64,000 nucleotides of DNA from Paenibacillus sp. JNUCC32 (GTDB taxonomy: Bacteria; Bacillota; Bacilli; Paenibacillales; Paenibacillaceae), in NCBI RefSeq assembly GCF_014863545.1, contig NZ_CP062260.1:434001-498000 (forward strand). Reading direction: 5' to 3'. The notes beneath the pieces were generated by a model. That model was given only the letters and a program-made list of their open reading frames with translations, was not told the DNA's origin and searched no databases. Made by a program: the position numbers and the translations under genes. Shown in pieces: positions 50,647 through 59,609 of the stretch. Position 1 is the stretch's first letter. Each line of letters opens with the position of its first letter.

Positions 50647-51411
50647 ATGAAAGTGAAACTTCAGCTTATACGTAATGCTACGTTAAGAATACAGTACGCC
50701 CATCTTGAACTGCTGGTCGATCCGATGTTTAGCGATGCCAAGGCGAACCCGCCCGTCTTCAACTCCGCGAATGACAGACGGAATCCGCTTGTCCCGCTGC
50801 CGTTCTCCATGGCTGACAAGCTCCGTCCGAACGCGGTGCTGGTCACGCACCTGCACCCGGATCACTGGGATCAAGACGCGATCGACGCACTGCCGAAGTC
50901 AACGCCGATCCTGTGCCAACCGGGAGATGAGGATACCTTATCTTCACAGGGTTTTGCGTCCGTGACGGCAGTATCGGAATCCTTGGAATATGAAGGAATC
51001 TCGATCATCCGAACCGGCGGCCGGCATGGAACCGGTGAGATCGGCCAGATGATGGGGCAGGTATCCGGCTTTATTCTGAAAGCAGAAGGACACCCGACGC
51101 TTTATATAGCGGGCGATACCATCTGGTGCGATGAAGTGAAAGAAGCGCTCGATGCACATAAGTCCGATATGACGGTTGTCAATGCCGGCGGCGCCCGGTT
51201 TCTCGCGGGGGACCCGATCATCATGGATGAGGACGATGTGATCGAACTGCTGCGGTATGCTCCATATACGAAGGCCGTTGCGGTCCATATGGAAGCCATC
51301 AACCACTGCCTTGTGACAAGAGAAGCGCTGTCCGGTCGTCTGGCAGCTGAAGGCCTTGGCTCGCGAATCGAAATTCCGCAGGATGGCCAATGGGTCGAGT
51401 GGAAAGCGTAA
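50647..51411 (+). CDS. MBL-fold metallo-hydrolase
   Basis: Metallo-beta-lactamase-fold protein of 254 residues, UlaG/YtkL-like. The metal motif is VTHLHPDHWDQDA, further ligands are His in TGGRHGTGEIG and Asp in YIAGDTIWCDE, and the last His is in VAVHMEAINHC. There is no signal peptide, so it is cytoplasmic. GGGG lies just upstream of the ATG. The divergent Lrp-like regulator is its probable controller. The substrate is not predictable. Confidence 0.92.
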   Translation: MKVKLQLIRNATLRIQYAHLELLVDPMFSDAKANPPVFNSANDRRNPLVPLPFSMADKLRPNAVLVTHLHPDHWDQDAIDALPKSTPILCQPGDEDTLSSQGFASVTAVSESLEYEGISIIRTGGRHGTGEIGQMMGQVSGFILKAEGHPTLYIAGDTIWCDEVKEALDAHKSDMTVVNAGGARFLAGDPIIMDEDDVIELLRYAPYTKAVAVHMEAINHCLVTREALSGRLAAEGLGSRIEIPQDGQWVEWKA

Positions 51412-51516
51412 AACCGCAACACGTTGCCGTTTGCTATAGCAGCGGGAAAAGCTTGCTGCCATCCGATGGCTTCAGCAGCAGTGAGACCGTCTGAATATGA
51501 TATAATCTATGCAGGA

Positions 51517-51546
51517 AGCTCCGTGATACGGAGCTTTTTTTGTTGT
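51517..51546 (+). terminator. Intrinsic terminator after the MBL-fold gene
   Basis: AGCTCCG/CGGAGCT stem around TGATA, followed by at least six Ts. Confidence 0.85.
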
Positions 51547-51689
51547 CCCGCCTCATCTACTGCTTTTCATAAAAATAATCCCTATTTCAACGGGAACGTA
51601 ATTTAATCCTGACATGCTAGATGTCAGGATTTATGGTTTAACATTCGATTCAGAAGTCAAAAAGGACGAAAACGCAAGGAGTGTAAACG

Positions 51690-52583
51690 ATGAAGCTGGA
51701 CCGGCTGCTTGGCATTACGATGGAATTGTTGACCAAAAGAAGAGTGACCGCCACGGCGCTGGCTGCTAGGTACGAGGTTTCGGTTCGCACGATTTACCGC
51801 GATGTGGACCTCATCAATCAGGCCGGCATTCCAATCGCTTCCTATCCCGGTGCGGATGGCGGGTTTGAACTGATGAGCGGGTTCTACCTGACGAGGCAGC
51901 ACTTCTCCGTGGATGACTTTTTGGCTATCTATAATCTCTTAAAGGGCATCGAAGGGACTGTGAAAGGGAGATATACAGCGATCATGAATAAGCTCGGAAC
52001 CCTGCAGCCTGCCCTGTTGAACGGAGGATGTCATGAACAAATCATAGTCGAGATGAGCACGTCGGAACATGAGCGGACATGGGTCCGGCAAATGTTGAAA
52101 GCCATTGAAGGCTCGAACCTGATAACCCTTCATTATACCAGCGCATCCGGCAGCCGCTCAGAGCGGCAAGTGGAGCCGCTGCAGCTGTACTGGGAACAAG
52201 GCGTCTGGTATTTGGAAGCTTACTGCTTGCTCCAGCAGTCGAAGCGAATTTTCAGGGTATCTCGCATAACCGGTCTTGAAATATCCGAGAACACGTTCCT
52301 CCGAAGAGAGGGCTTGGAGCGGGAGGAACAAGAGGAAGTGCAGGGAATTGAGGCGCATCTTCGTTTCGATCCGTCCGCCGGTCCGCGGGTGATCGAGCAG
52401 TTTCCGGATGCATGCGCCTCCAGCGAGGGATGCTTGGATGTCCAAACCATCTTCTACACCAAAGCGTATGCTGTCTCGGTGATCCTAAGCTACGGTGCCA
52501 AGGTGGAGATCCTCTCGCCGCCGGAGCTTAAGGAAGATTTGCTGAAAGAGCTGGAGGACATCCGTAAACGTTACGAACCATGA
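51690..52583 (+). CDS. YafY-like HTH/WYL-domain transcriptional regulator
   Basis: Regulator of 297 residues. The winged helix RRVTATALAARYEVSVRTIY is followed by a WYL domain with VEPLQLYWEQGVWYLEAYC and RIFRVSRITG, and a C-terminal extension. It resembles the one at 9711 but is clearly diverged. AAGGAGTG sets the start. It lies 50 bases before an NmrA-like reductase gene in the same direction, so it probably controls that gene or both are coexpressed. Confidence 0.91.
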   Translation: MKLDRLLGITMELLTKRRVTATALAARYEVSVRTIYRDVDLINQAGIPIASYPGADGGFELMSGFYLTRQHFSVDDFLAIYNLLKGIEGTVKGRYTAIMNKLGTLQPALLNGGCHEQIIVEMSTSEHERTWVRQMLKAIEGSNLITLHYTSASGSRSERQVEPLQLYWEQGVWYLEAYCLLQQSKRIFRVSRITGLEISENTFLRREGLEREEQEEVQGIEAHLRFDPSAGPRVIEQFPDACASSEGCLDVQTIFYTKAYAVSVILSYGAKVEILSPPELKEDLLKELEDIRKRYEP

Positions 52584-52633
52584 CGCAACAAATATACGCA
52601 TACCTTTAATCAACGCACAAGGAGGATTTCCAT

Positions 52634-53452
52634 ATGACCATTTTAATAACAGGCGCTACCGGAACCGTTGGAAAACACATCGTGCAGCAGCTTGTGCTGC
52701 AAGGAAACGAAGTGAGAGCGATCTCACGCCATCCGCAGCAGGCGAAAGTGCCCGAGGGCGTTCAGATGTATGCCGGCAATCTCAATGACCCGGATAGTCT
52801 GATCCCCGCCCTGCAAGGCGTAACCGCGATGCATCTGATCATTTCCAGCGATGAGGCTTACGGAACCCTTCAGACGGATCCGCGGATTATCGAGCTGGCC
52901 GAGAAGGCGGGCGTAAAGCGGGTAACGGTATTGGTGGGCTATGAAGAAGGTCCCGTAGAAGCAGCTCTGCGAAACAGCGGAATGGAATGGACCCTGCTCA
53001 AGCCCGGTGAGTTTATGGCGAATATACGGACCGATTGGCAGGAATCGATCCGTGACGAAGGCGTTGTCCGCGAGCCGTTCGGCCATGCGTTGAGTGCGAG
53101 AATCCATGAAGCCGATATCGCTCGCGTGGCCGTTGCCGCACTTCTGGAGGAAGGTCACCATGGCCAAGAATATTTCCTTACGGGACCGGAGGCCCTCTCG
53201 CGAACGGAAGCGGTTCGGATCATAAGCGAGGTAACAGGCAAGGAGATCCGTTTTGTCGAACTGACCGAGGAACAGGCGAGAGAGCAATGGAGAGAGCAGG
53301 GCTACGACGAAGAGTCGATTGAGTTTTTTGTGCAAATGGGAAAAAATCCGCCCGAGATCGGTTATACGGTACTGCCGACGGTGGAGGAGGTCACGGGGCG
53401 GCCGGCAGCAACGCTTGCCGATTGGGTCCGTGATCATCTGGACGATTTTTAA
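52634..53452 (+). CDS. NmrA-like NAD(P)-binding protein
   Basis: Atypical SDR of 272 residues. The N-terminal ILITGATGTVGKHIVQQLVL is the dinucleotide-binding motif. The continuing pattern (GNLNDPDSLIPALQGVTAMH, LLKPGEFMANI) is that of NmrA/HSCARG-type proteins, related to azoreductase-like or redox-sensing NAD(P) binders. AAGGAGGA precedes the start. It follows a WYL regulator and precedes a drug-type ABC exporter, suggesting a stress or detoxification cluster. Confidence 0.9.
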   Translation: MTILITGATGTVGKHIVQQLVLQGNEVRAISRHPQQAKVPEGVQMYAGNLNDPDSLIPALQGVTAMHLIISSDEAYGTLQTDPRIIELAEKAGVKRVTVLVGYEEGPVEAALRNSGMEWTLLKPGEFMANIRTDWQESIRDEGVVREPFGHALSARIHEADIARVAVAALLEEGHHGQEYFLTGPEALSRTEAVRIISEVTGKEIRFVELTEEQAREQWREQGYDEESIEFFVQMGKNPPEIGYTVLPTVEEVTGRPAATLADWVRDHLDDF

Positions 53453-53514
53453 GAGCGGGCCTTCTTAAGATGATGGAGACCGCGATGATAAAGGAAGAGA
53501 AGGGAATGTGATAC

Positions 53515-54465
53515 TTGTCTTACGCCATTGAAACGAAAGGGCTTCGTAAATCCTATAACGGAACGGAGGTCGTTCGAGGAATCGATCTGCGAGTCGAACA
53601 AGGAGAGCTCTTTGCCTTGTTAGGTCCGAACGGCGCCGGAAAAACAACCACCATCCATATGTTATCCACCTTGATAAAGCCGGATGGCGGGTGCGCCAGC
53701 GTAGCCGGATTTGATATCGTGGGCCATGCCCGAAACGTTCGGAGAAGGATTAGCTTGACGGGCCAGTTTGCGGCACTGGATGAAGGACTCTCCGGTCTTC
53801 AGAATTTAAAGCTGATCTCCAGGCTTTACGGTCATTCGGCAAAAGCGGCCCGGTCCGTAAGCGAGGAGCTGATCGAAGCCTTCGGACTCAGCGAAGCGAA
53901 GGATCGCGCGGTGCAGCATTACTCCGGCGGGATGCGGAGGCGGCTGGATATTGCCGCCAGTATCGTTACCGAGCCCGATGTTATTTTTCTGGATGAGCCG
54001 ACGACGGGACTGGACCCGCAAAGCCGTGTTCAAGTGTGGGATGTTGTAAGGTCGCTCTTGAAACGGGGGACTACGGTGCTGCTCACAACCCAATACTTGG
54101 AGGAAGCTGATCAACTGGCGGACCGGATTGCCGTGATGGATAAAGGGAACCTGATAGCCGAAGGGACGCCCCGGCAATTGAAGGCTTCGATTGGCGACAG
54201 GACGTTAACCGTCCAATTCAACGAGCAGGCCGATCGGGATAAATTGGGTACGTGGTTATACGAGGCGCACGCCCTGACCGTATTGCAGGACGATCATCCG
54301 TTGGTACATAAGATCCCGGTGAAGGATGCGATTGCTGCCCATAAGGCCATCCATACGCTGATGGAGAACGGGTTCGCCATTGACTATTTTGCCTTAAGCG
54401 AGCCGAGTCTGGATGAGGTCTTTCTGTCCCTGACCGACGCAAAGTCGAAAGGAGGCGCTCCATGA
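53515..54465 (+). CDS. ABC transporter ATP-binding protein, DrrA-like (second copy)
   Basis: ATPase of 316 residues, closely related to the protein at 55-1086. Both share the LLGPNGAGKTTTI Walker A, the YSGGMRRRLDIAAS signature region, the Walker B IFLDEPTTGLDP and the LTTQYLEEADQLADRIAV segment. The start is TTG 53515 after AAGGGAATG. It overlaps the permease gene by four bases (ATGA), so translation is coupled. It is probably a drug or lipid export system, substrate unknown. Confidence 0.93.
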   Translation: MSYAIETKGLRKSYNGTEVVRGIDLRVEQGELFALLGPNGAGKTTTIHMLSTLIKPDGGCASVAGFDIVGHARNVRRRISLTGQFAALDEGLSGLQNLKLISRLYGHSAKAARSVSEELIEAFGLSEAKDRAVQHYSGGMRRRLDIAASIVTEPDVIFLDEPTTGLDPQSRVQVWDVVRSLLKRGTTVLLTTQYLEEADQLADRIAVMDKGNLIAEGTPRQLKASIGDRTLTVQFNEQADRDKLGTWLYEAHALTVLQDDHPLVHKIPVKDAIAAHKAIHTLMENGFAIDYFALSEPSLDEVFLSLTDAKSKGGAP

Positions 54466-55301
54466 GTGCAAACCAGCATACAGCGACAGCGAATAAGGAC
54501 GGCTTGCCGACGGTTCGGCGAGCGGTCATCGATCCTCCTTCTATCCTGACGTCGATCCGAATCTTTATGTGGAGAACCTGGCAGCATACCAAGCATAACG
54601 GGTTTGGTCTGGTGATGGATGCGGTTCTGTCGCCGGTTCTGCTGCTGCTCATCTTCAGTTACCTGTTCGGCGGTGCCATGGCCGGGTCAACCGGGGCTTA
54701 TATTCAATTCCTCTTGCCCGGCATCCTGATCCTGACGGTCGTTCCCATGACAGTGTACAGCGGAACCACGATATGCTCGGATATTACCAAAGGGGTGTAC
54801 AATCGTTTCCGAACGCTGCCCTTCTGGCAGCCCGCATCCGTGATTGGCTCCATCCTTACGGATGGGCTGCGTTATGCGGCCGGCGTTACTGCTGCCCTCG
54901 GTACGGGCGTGGCGCTGGGTTTCCGCCCCGAAGGCAGTGCCGTTCAGGTGTTGTGCGCCATAGCCTTCATCCTGTTGTTTGCCTTCAGCGTCAGCTGGAT
55001 ATTTGCGCTGGTCGGCGTCGTGGCCAAGCGGCCGGAGACGGTGTCGGGGTCCAGCATGATCGCGATATATCCGCTGCTGTTCGCCAGCAGCATTCTGGTG
55101 GATTCGTCGACGATGCCGAAATGGACAGCGACCCTCATTGATCTGAATCCCGTCAGTATGGCGGCAACCACCGTCAGGGCGCTGATGAGCGGTACGGCAG
55201 GCCCGGCCGTGATCATGACCGGAATCGGAGTCTGCGCGCTGTTTATGGGGATATTTGCCCCGCTTACGCTTTATCTGTACCAGACGAAAAACGAGCGGTA
55301 A
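54462..55301 (+). CDS. ABC-2 type permease, DrrB-like (second copy)
   Basis: Membrane permease of 279 residues. It has six predicted helices and the conserved coupling segment YSGTTICSDITKGVYNRFRT followed by LPFWQPASVIG. It pairs with the ATPase whose stop codon overlaps its start. The cytoplasmic N-terminal tail of about 30 residues is Ala- and Asn-rich before the first helix. Paralogous to 1083-1898. Confidence 0.92.
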   Translation: MSANQHTATANKDGLPTVRRAVIDPPSILTSIRIFMWRTWQHTKHNGFGLVMDAVLSPVLLLLIFSYLFGGAMAGSTGAYIQFLLPGILILTVVPMTVYSGTTICSDITKGVYNRFRTLPFWQPASVIGSILTDGLRYAAGVTAALGTGVALGFRPEGSAVQVLCAIAFILLFAFSVSWIFALVGVVAKRPETVSGSSMIAIYPLLFASSILVDSSTMPKWTATLIDLNPVSMAATTVRALMSGTAGPAVIMTGIGVCALFMGIFAPLTLYLYQTKNER

Positions 55302-55310
55302 CAAGCACAA

Positions 55311-55348
55311 AAAAACCAGGCCTGCATGAACATGCAGCCTGGTTTTTA
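55311..55348. terminator. Intrinsic terminator after the second exporter
   Basis: AAAAACCAGG-CTGCATG pairs with CATGCAG-CCTGGTTTTT with one bulge. Confidence 0.87.
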
Positions 55349-55502
55349 TCTATGGTACGTCATTTGCAGTCTATGTCCATCGTATCGCTATTTTTGGACC
55401 CACGATAAATACACAATACTACAACGGAAAGTATAAGTCTATATTTTTTTCGGGAAACCCCTATACTTAGAGCTATTCTTTAGCGAAGAGGGGGAAATCG
55501 GA

Positions 55503-57569
55503 GTGCTGAATCCAAACGAAAACGCAGAGCGGGAATATCTTGCATTGGTATTAAAGGAGCTTCAACGGGCATCGGAGGAATTAGAGGGGAAGGTGTCCGA
55601 TTCGTATAAGGATATCATTGAAGCCAAGAAATACCTGTGGGTCAACATGGCCCAATTGGATGCGGCGGAGCGTGCGGCCAACCGGGTTGATATTTCTTTG
55701 TCGATCGATACCGGAGAGAAACAGGCGGCCAGGCTGCAGAGGATGCGCAAGCTGCTTGCCTCGCCTTATTTTGGGAGGGTGGATTTTCGTACGAATGAAC
55801 CGAAGGAAGAAGAAGGCGCCTACTATATCGGCACCCATTCGTTCACGAACCCGGAGAGTCAGGAGCATCTCATCTATGATTGGCGCTCGCCGGTGGCCAG
55901 CCTGTTTTATGATTACAATGCCGGCCCTGCGTCGTATGAAGCGCCCATGGGGAGGCTGCAGGGCGAAATTACCGTCAAAAGGCAGTATAAAATCAAAGAC
56001 GGCCACATGGAATATATGATCGAGAGCTCCATGAACATCAATGACGACGTGCTGCAGAAGGAGCTCAGCAGCAACTCGGACGAGAAGATGAAGAATATCG
56101 TGGCTACCATCCAGCAGGAGCAAAATGCCATCATCCGAAACGAAACAGCGCATGAGCTGATCATTCAGGGAGCGGCAGGCTCGGGCAAAACCTCGGTGGC
56201 CCTGCACAGGGTGGCCTTTCTCCTGTATCGCCATAAGGAAACCTTGACTTCCAGCAACGTGCTAATCATATCCCCCCATAAAGTGTTCTCGGATTATATA
56301 TCGAGCGTGCTGCCGGAGCTTGGCGAAGAGAAAATCATGGAGGTCACGATGGAGGAGCTTGCTGCCAAAGAGCTCCGAGGATTATGCCAGTTCCAGACCT
56401 TCTCCGAACAGGTGGACGAAATCGTACACGCCCATGACGAGCAGGCCATCGAACGGATCCGGTACAAGGCCGGTTTGGATTTTGTGCATGAGCTGGATGC
56501 TTATCTGGAATATGGTGATCAGCAATTTTTCCAGCCTACGGATATTCAGATGAAGGGGGTGCTCATACCGGCCTCGGAGGTTATGGATAAATACCTTGGC
56601 ACCATGAGTTTGCCGGTCAGGCAGCGATTGGAGAAGACCGCCTCGGTCCTGTCGGGGCAGGCCCGTACGGAGGACGGCGAGAGGCTGACTTCGGCGGAAG
56701 CCAATAAAGTCAAAGCCGCGATCCGAAAAATGTTCACATATCAAAATGCGTTAAGCCTGTACAAGGCATTCTTCTCATATCGGAACATACCGGATCTGTT
56801 CATCATGAAGGGGAGGAGAACGATCGAATACGCTGACGTTTTTCCGCTGATTTACCTCAAGATGCATCTGGAAGGGAGTGCCTCCTTCGATATGGTAAAG
56901 CATCTGCTGGTCGATGAAATGCAGGATTATACTCCGATTCAGTATGCCGTCATCTCCAAATGGTTTGCTTGCAAAAAGACGATTCTCGGCGACAGCAACC
57001 AATCGGTCAACGTGTATACTTCAACCTCGCTGCCCGATATCCAGCGCGTGTTTCCCCAAGCCGATACGATCGAACTGGTAAAAAGCTATCGTTCCACGCT
57101 GGAAATCATGAAGCTTGCAAAGCGGATCCATCCGCGCAGCACCATGATTCCCGTGGAGCGGCATGGTGAAGAACCGCTGCTGATCCGGTGTCATGATGCG
57201 GCGCAGGAACTGGCGTTCATTCAAGAGCTCACCCGAAACTTTCCGAATTCCGGGATGCAGACGATGGGGATCATATGCAAAACGTCATCGCAAGCCCGGC
57301 AGGTGTACGAGACGGTCAGGGGGTTAACGGACAACGTGAGCCTGCTCGATTTTAGCAGCGACCGCTTTCAGGAGGGAATCACGATCACCTTCGCCCATAT
57401 GGCCAAAGGGCTGGAATTCGACAAGGTTATCGTTCCTTTTGCGGGCGCCGCAAACTATCGTACCGAGATGGATCGAAGCTTGCTCTATATTGCCTGTACC
57501 CGGGCCATGCATAAGCTGCTGCTGACCTATTCCGGCGAGCCCGCGGTATGGTTGGCCGGCTCGGCGTAA
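55503..57569 (+). CDS. helD: HelD-like RNA polymerase-associated UvrD-family helicase
   Basis: Superfamily 1 ATPase of 688 residues. In B. subtilis HelD removes stalled or inactive RNA polymerase from DNA or nucleic acid and recycles it. The N-terminal coiled-coil arm includes EREYLALVLKELQRASEELE. Walker A GAAGSGKTSVALHRVAFL is near residue 225, Walker B is LLVDEMQDYTPIQY, and motif VI lies in DRSLLYIACTRAMHKLLLTY. The length is a little shorter than the ~770-residue B. subtilis form. The start is GTG 55503 after GAGGGGGAA. Confidence 0.92.
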   Translation: MLNPNENAEREYLALVLKELQRASEELEGKVSDSYKDIIEAKKYLWVNMAQLDAAERAANRVDISLSIDTGEKQAARLQRMRKLLASPYFGRVDFRTNEPKEEEGAYYIGTHSFTNPESQEHLIYDWRSPVASLFYDYNAGPASYEAPMGRLQGEITVKRQYKIKDGHMEYMIESSMNINDDVLQKELSSNSDEKMKNIVATIQQEQNAIIRNETAHELIIQGAAGSGKTSVALHRVAFLLYRHKETLTSSNVLIISPHKVFSDYISSVLPELGEEKIMEVTMEELAAKELRGLCQFQTFSEQVDEIVHAHDEQAIERIRYKAGLDFVHELDAYLEYGDQQFFQPTDIQMKGVLIPASEVMDKYLGTMSLPVRQRLEKTASVLSGQARTEDGERLTSAEANKVKAAIRKMFTYQNALSLYKAFFSYRNIPDLFIMKGRRTIEYADVFPLIYLKMHLEGSASFDMVKHLLVDEMQDYTPIQYAVISKWFACKKTILGDSNQSVNVYTSTSLPDIQRVFPQADTIELVKSYRSTLEIMKLAKRIHPRSTMIPVERHGEEPLLIRCHDAAQELAFIQELTRNFPNSGMQTMGIICKTSSQARQVYETVRGLTDNVSLLDFSSDRFQEGITITFAHMAKGLEFDKVIVPFAGAANYRTEMDRSLLYIACTRAMHKLLLTYSGEPAVWLAGSA

Positions 57570-57613
57570 ACCGGATCAGGATTTTGCCATGCGTAAGAAT
57601 ATATCGTTATCCG

Positions 57614-57646
57614 GAGTCGCGCCCCATGGGCGCGGCTCTATCTTTA
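57614..57646 (+). terminator. Intrinsic terminator after helD
   Basis: GAGTCGCGCCC/GGGCGCGGCTC stem then TATCTTT. 57647-57833 has no gene. Confidence 0.75.
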
Positions 57647-57833
57647 GATTATTGGACTCGAATGACCTTGATTGACGTTATGTCTAAATTTAAATAAAAC
57701 ATCAGGCGGTTTAGGAAGGAGGACTCCTTTATATCTAGAAACTATTAATATGGGAGCATCACAGCAAACGTATGGAAGGGGGAACGTAACGGACTGAATA
57801 ATCCAATAACAGGACAGGAAGTGATATGGGACA

Positions 57834-59609
57834 TTGGACTCTCATCGAATACTTGGAGACTTTTTCAGGAAGACGTGGCCATTTTATGTGTTGTCGATTT
57901 GCTGTCACTTGGTAGCCAATATCATCCACGTGAATTTCCCGAGGGTGCTGGGCAATTTCACGGATGAATTGAAGGATGGTTTATTGTCGGTCGGCGGCGT
58001 TGTGCAGTACAGCTGGACGCTGCTGGGTATCGGCGTCGGCTTTGCCGTCATCGGCGGGATCGGCCAGTTTCTGGTCATGTACACGGGACGTTATTTCGAA
58101 TTTATGAACCGGCGCCGCCTGTTTGTCCATTTTACGGGGCTCAGCGAGCGGTTTTATTCCAAGAACGGCGTCGGCAAGCTGCTAAGTTATTTCATGAACG
58201 ACGTGACGACGGTAAGGGAAGCGATCTCGATGGGGATCAATCAGACGGCAAACGCCTCGATCCTGCTGGTCTCCACGATAGTCATGCTGCTGATAACGAA
58301 TGTTCCGCTGTATCTGGTGGCCGCAAGCATCGTTCCTTTGCTGCTGATACCGATCATCGTTGTCTGGCTCGGGCCGATCATCAGGAGAAGATCGCTTCAG
58401 GTTCAGGAAGCGCTGGGCGTGATGACGGAATCGGCGGAGGAGCAGTTTGGCGGGATCCGCGTCACGAAGAAGTTTGCGGTGGAAGAGACGATGAAACGGC
58501 GGTTCGGGACGACGGTGGACAGCATCCGGGACAAGCAGCTGCGGCTGGTGCGTGTGTCGTCGCTCTTTCAATCGATCATTCCGTTTCTTGGCGCATCCTC
58601 TCTTATTATCGCCCTCTCATTCGGCGGTTACTTAACGATCATGGGACGCATCTCGGTCGGTAACTTTGTCGCATTGACGCTTTACATTCGCATGCTGATG
58701 AACCCGCTGCAGCAGATCGGGAATGTCATTAATGTCGTCCAGAGAGCGAGGGCCTCGCTTGACCGCTTGAACGATCTGCTTGATAAGCAGGCCGACATTA
58801 AGGAACTGCCTGGCGCCAAGGAGCTGAATCTGGAGTATCCAGGGATTGAGGTGCGGGATTTATCTTTTTCCTACGATGCTTTGGACGGCCATGAAGGAGG
58901 TTCCAGGCAGGTGCTGCGCGGCATTCGGCTGAGCGTTCCGCCCGGCGCGACGCTGGGCATTATCGGCCGTACGGGAAGCGGCAAAACCACGCTGATGAAG
59001 CTGCTGCTGCGCACCTACGACCCGCCTCCGGGGAAGGTGCTGATCGGCGGCGAGGACATTCGGAAGCTTACATTAAAAAGCCTGCGCGAAGGAATCGCTT
59101 ACGTTCCCCAGGACGGCTTCCTGTTCAGCTCGACCATCCGCGAGAATATTGCCTTCTATAAAAGGGACACGAAACCGGCCGTCGTTGAGGAAGCGGCACG
59201 AAAGGCACGGGTGTACGACAACATTGCGGAGTTTCCGGACAAGTTCGAGACCCGCTTAGGGGAGCGCGGCATTACCCTTTCCGGCGGACAGCGGCAGCGG
59301 ACAAGCCTGGCGCGGGGAATCATCAAGGATGCGCCCATCCTCATTCTGGATGACAGCGTAAGCGCCGTCGATGCGGTGACGGAGACGGAAATCATGGAGA
59401 CGATTCGCGACATCCGGGAGGGGAAGACCACGATCATCATTGCCCACCGGATTAGTGCATTGAAGCATGCCGATGAGATCATCGTCCTGGATCAGGGAGA
59501 GATTGTCCAGCGGGGTACGCATGAAGAACTGCTGTCTACGGACGGACTGTACCGGACGCTGCATGACATTCAGGAAGAGGGGATGAAGCATCATGGCACA
59601 GGCCATTAA
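57834..59609 (+). CDS. ABC exporter half-transporter with degenerate catalytic site
   Basis: Fused six-helix membrane domain and ATPase, 591 residues. The ATPase has Walker A GRTGSGKTTLMKLL, signature TLSGGQRQRTSLARGI and Walker B ILILDDSVSAVD, where the catalytic Glu is replaced by Asp. In heterodimeric exporters such as BmrCD and YheIH one subunit has exactly this change. The start is TTG 57834, about ten bases after AGGAAGTGA. It overlaps the next ABC gene by 17 bases, and the pair is read as one heterodimeric multidrug or lipid exporter. Confidence 0.92.
   Translation: MDSHRILGDFFRKTWPFYVLSICCHLVANIIHVNFPRVLGNFTDELKDGLLSVGGVVQYSWTLLGIGVGFAVIGGIGQFLVMYTGRYFEFMNRRRLFVHFTGLSERFYSKNGVGKLLSYFMNDVTTVREAISMGINQTANASILLVSTIVMLLITNVPLYLVAASIVPLLLIPIIVVWLGPIIRRRSLQVQEALGVMTESAEEQFGGIRVTKKFAVEETMKRRFGTTVDSIRDKQLRLVRVSSLFQSIIPFLGASSLIIALSFGGYLTIMGRISVGNFVALTLYIRMLMNPLQQIGNVINVVQRARASLDRLNDLLDKQADIKELPGAKELNLEYPGIEVRDLSFSYDALDGHEGGSRQVLRGIRLSVPPGATLGIIGRTGSGKTTLMKLLLRTYDPPPGKVLIGGEDIRKLTLKSLREGIAYVPQDGFLFSSTIRENIAFYKRDTKPAVVEEAARKARVYDNIAEFPDKFETRLGERGITLSGGQRQRTSLARGIIKDAPILILDDSVSAVDAVTETEIMETIRDIREGKTTIIIAHRISALKHADEIIVLDQGEIVQRGTHEELLSTDGLYRTLHDIQEEGMKHHGTGH

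Noticed and set aside
51501..51506. TATAAT as a promoter just before a hairpin
   Set aside because: No -35 at the right distance, and the hairpin is the terminator of the MBL-fold gene.
57826..57900. Frameshift at the start of the first heterodimeric ABC gene (ATG in another frame)
   Set aside because: The TTG start at 57834 gives a normal-length protein with a usable ribosome site, so no frameshift is needed.
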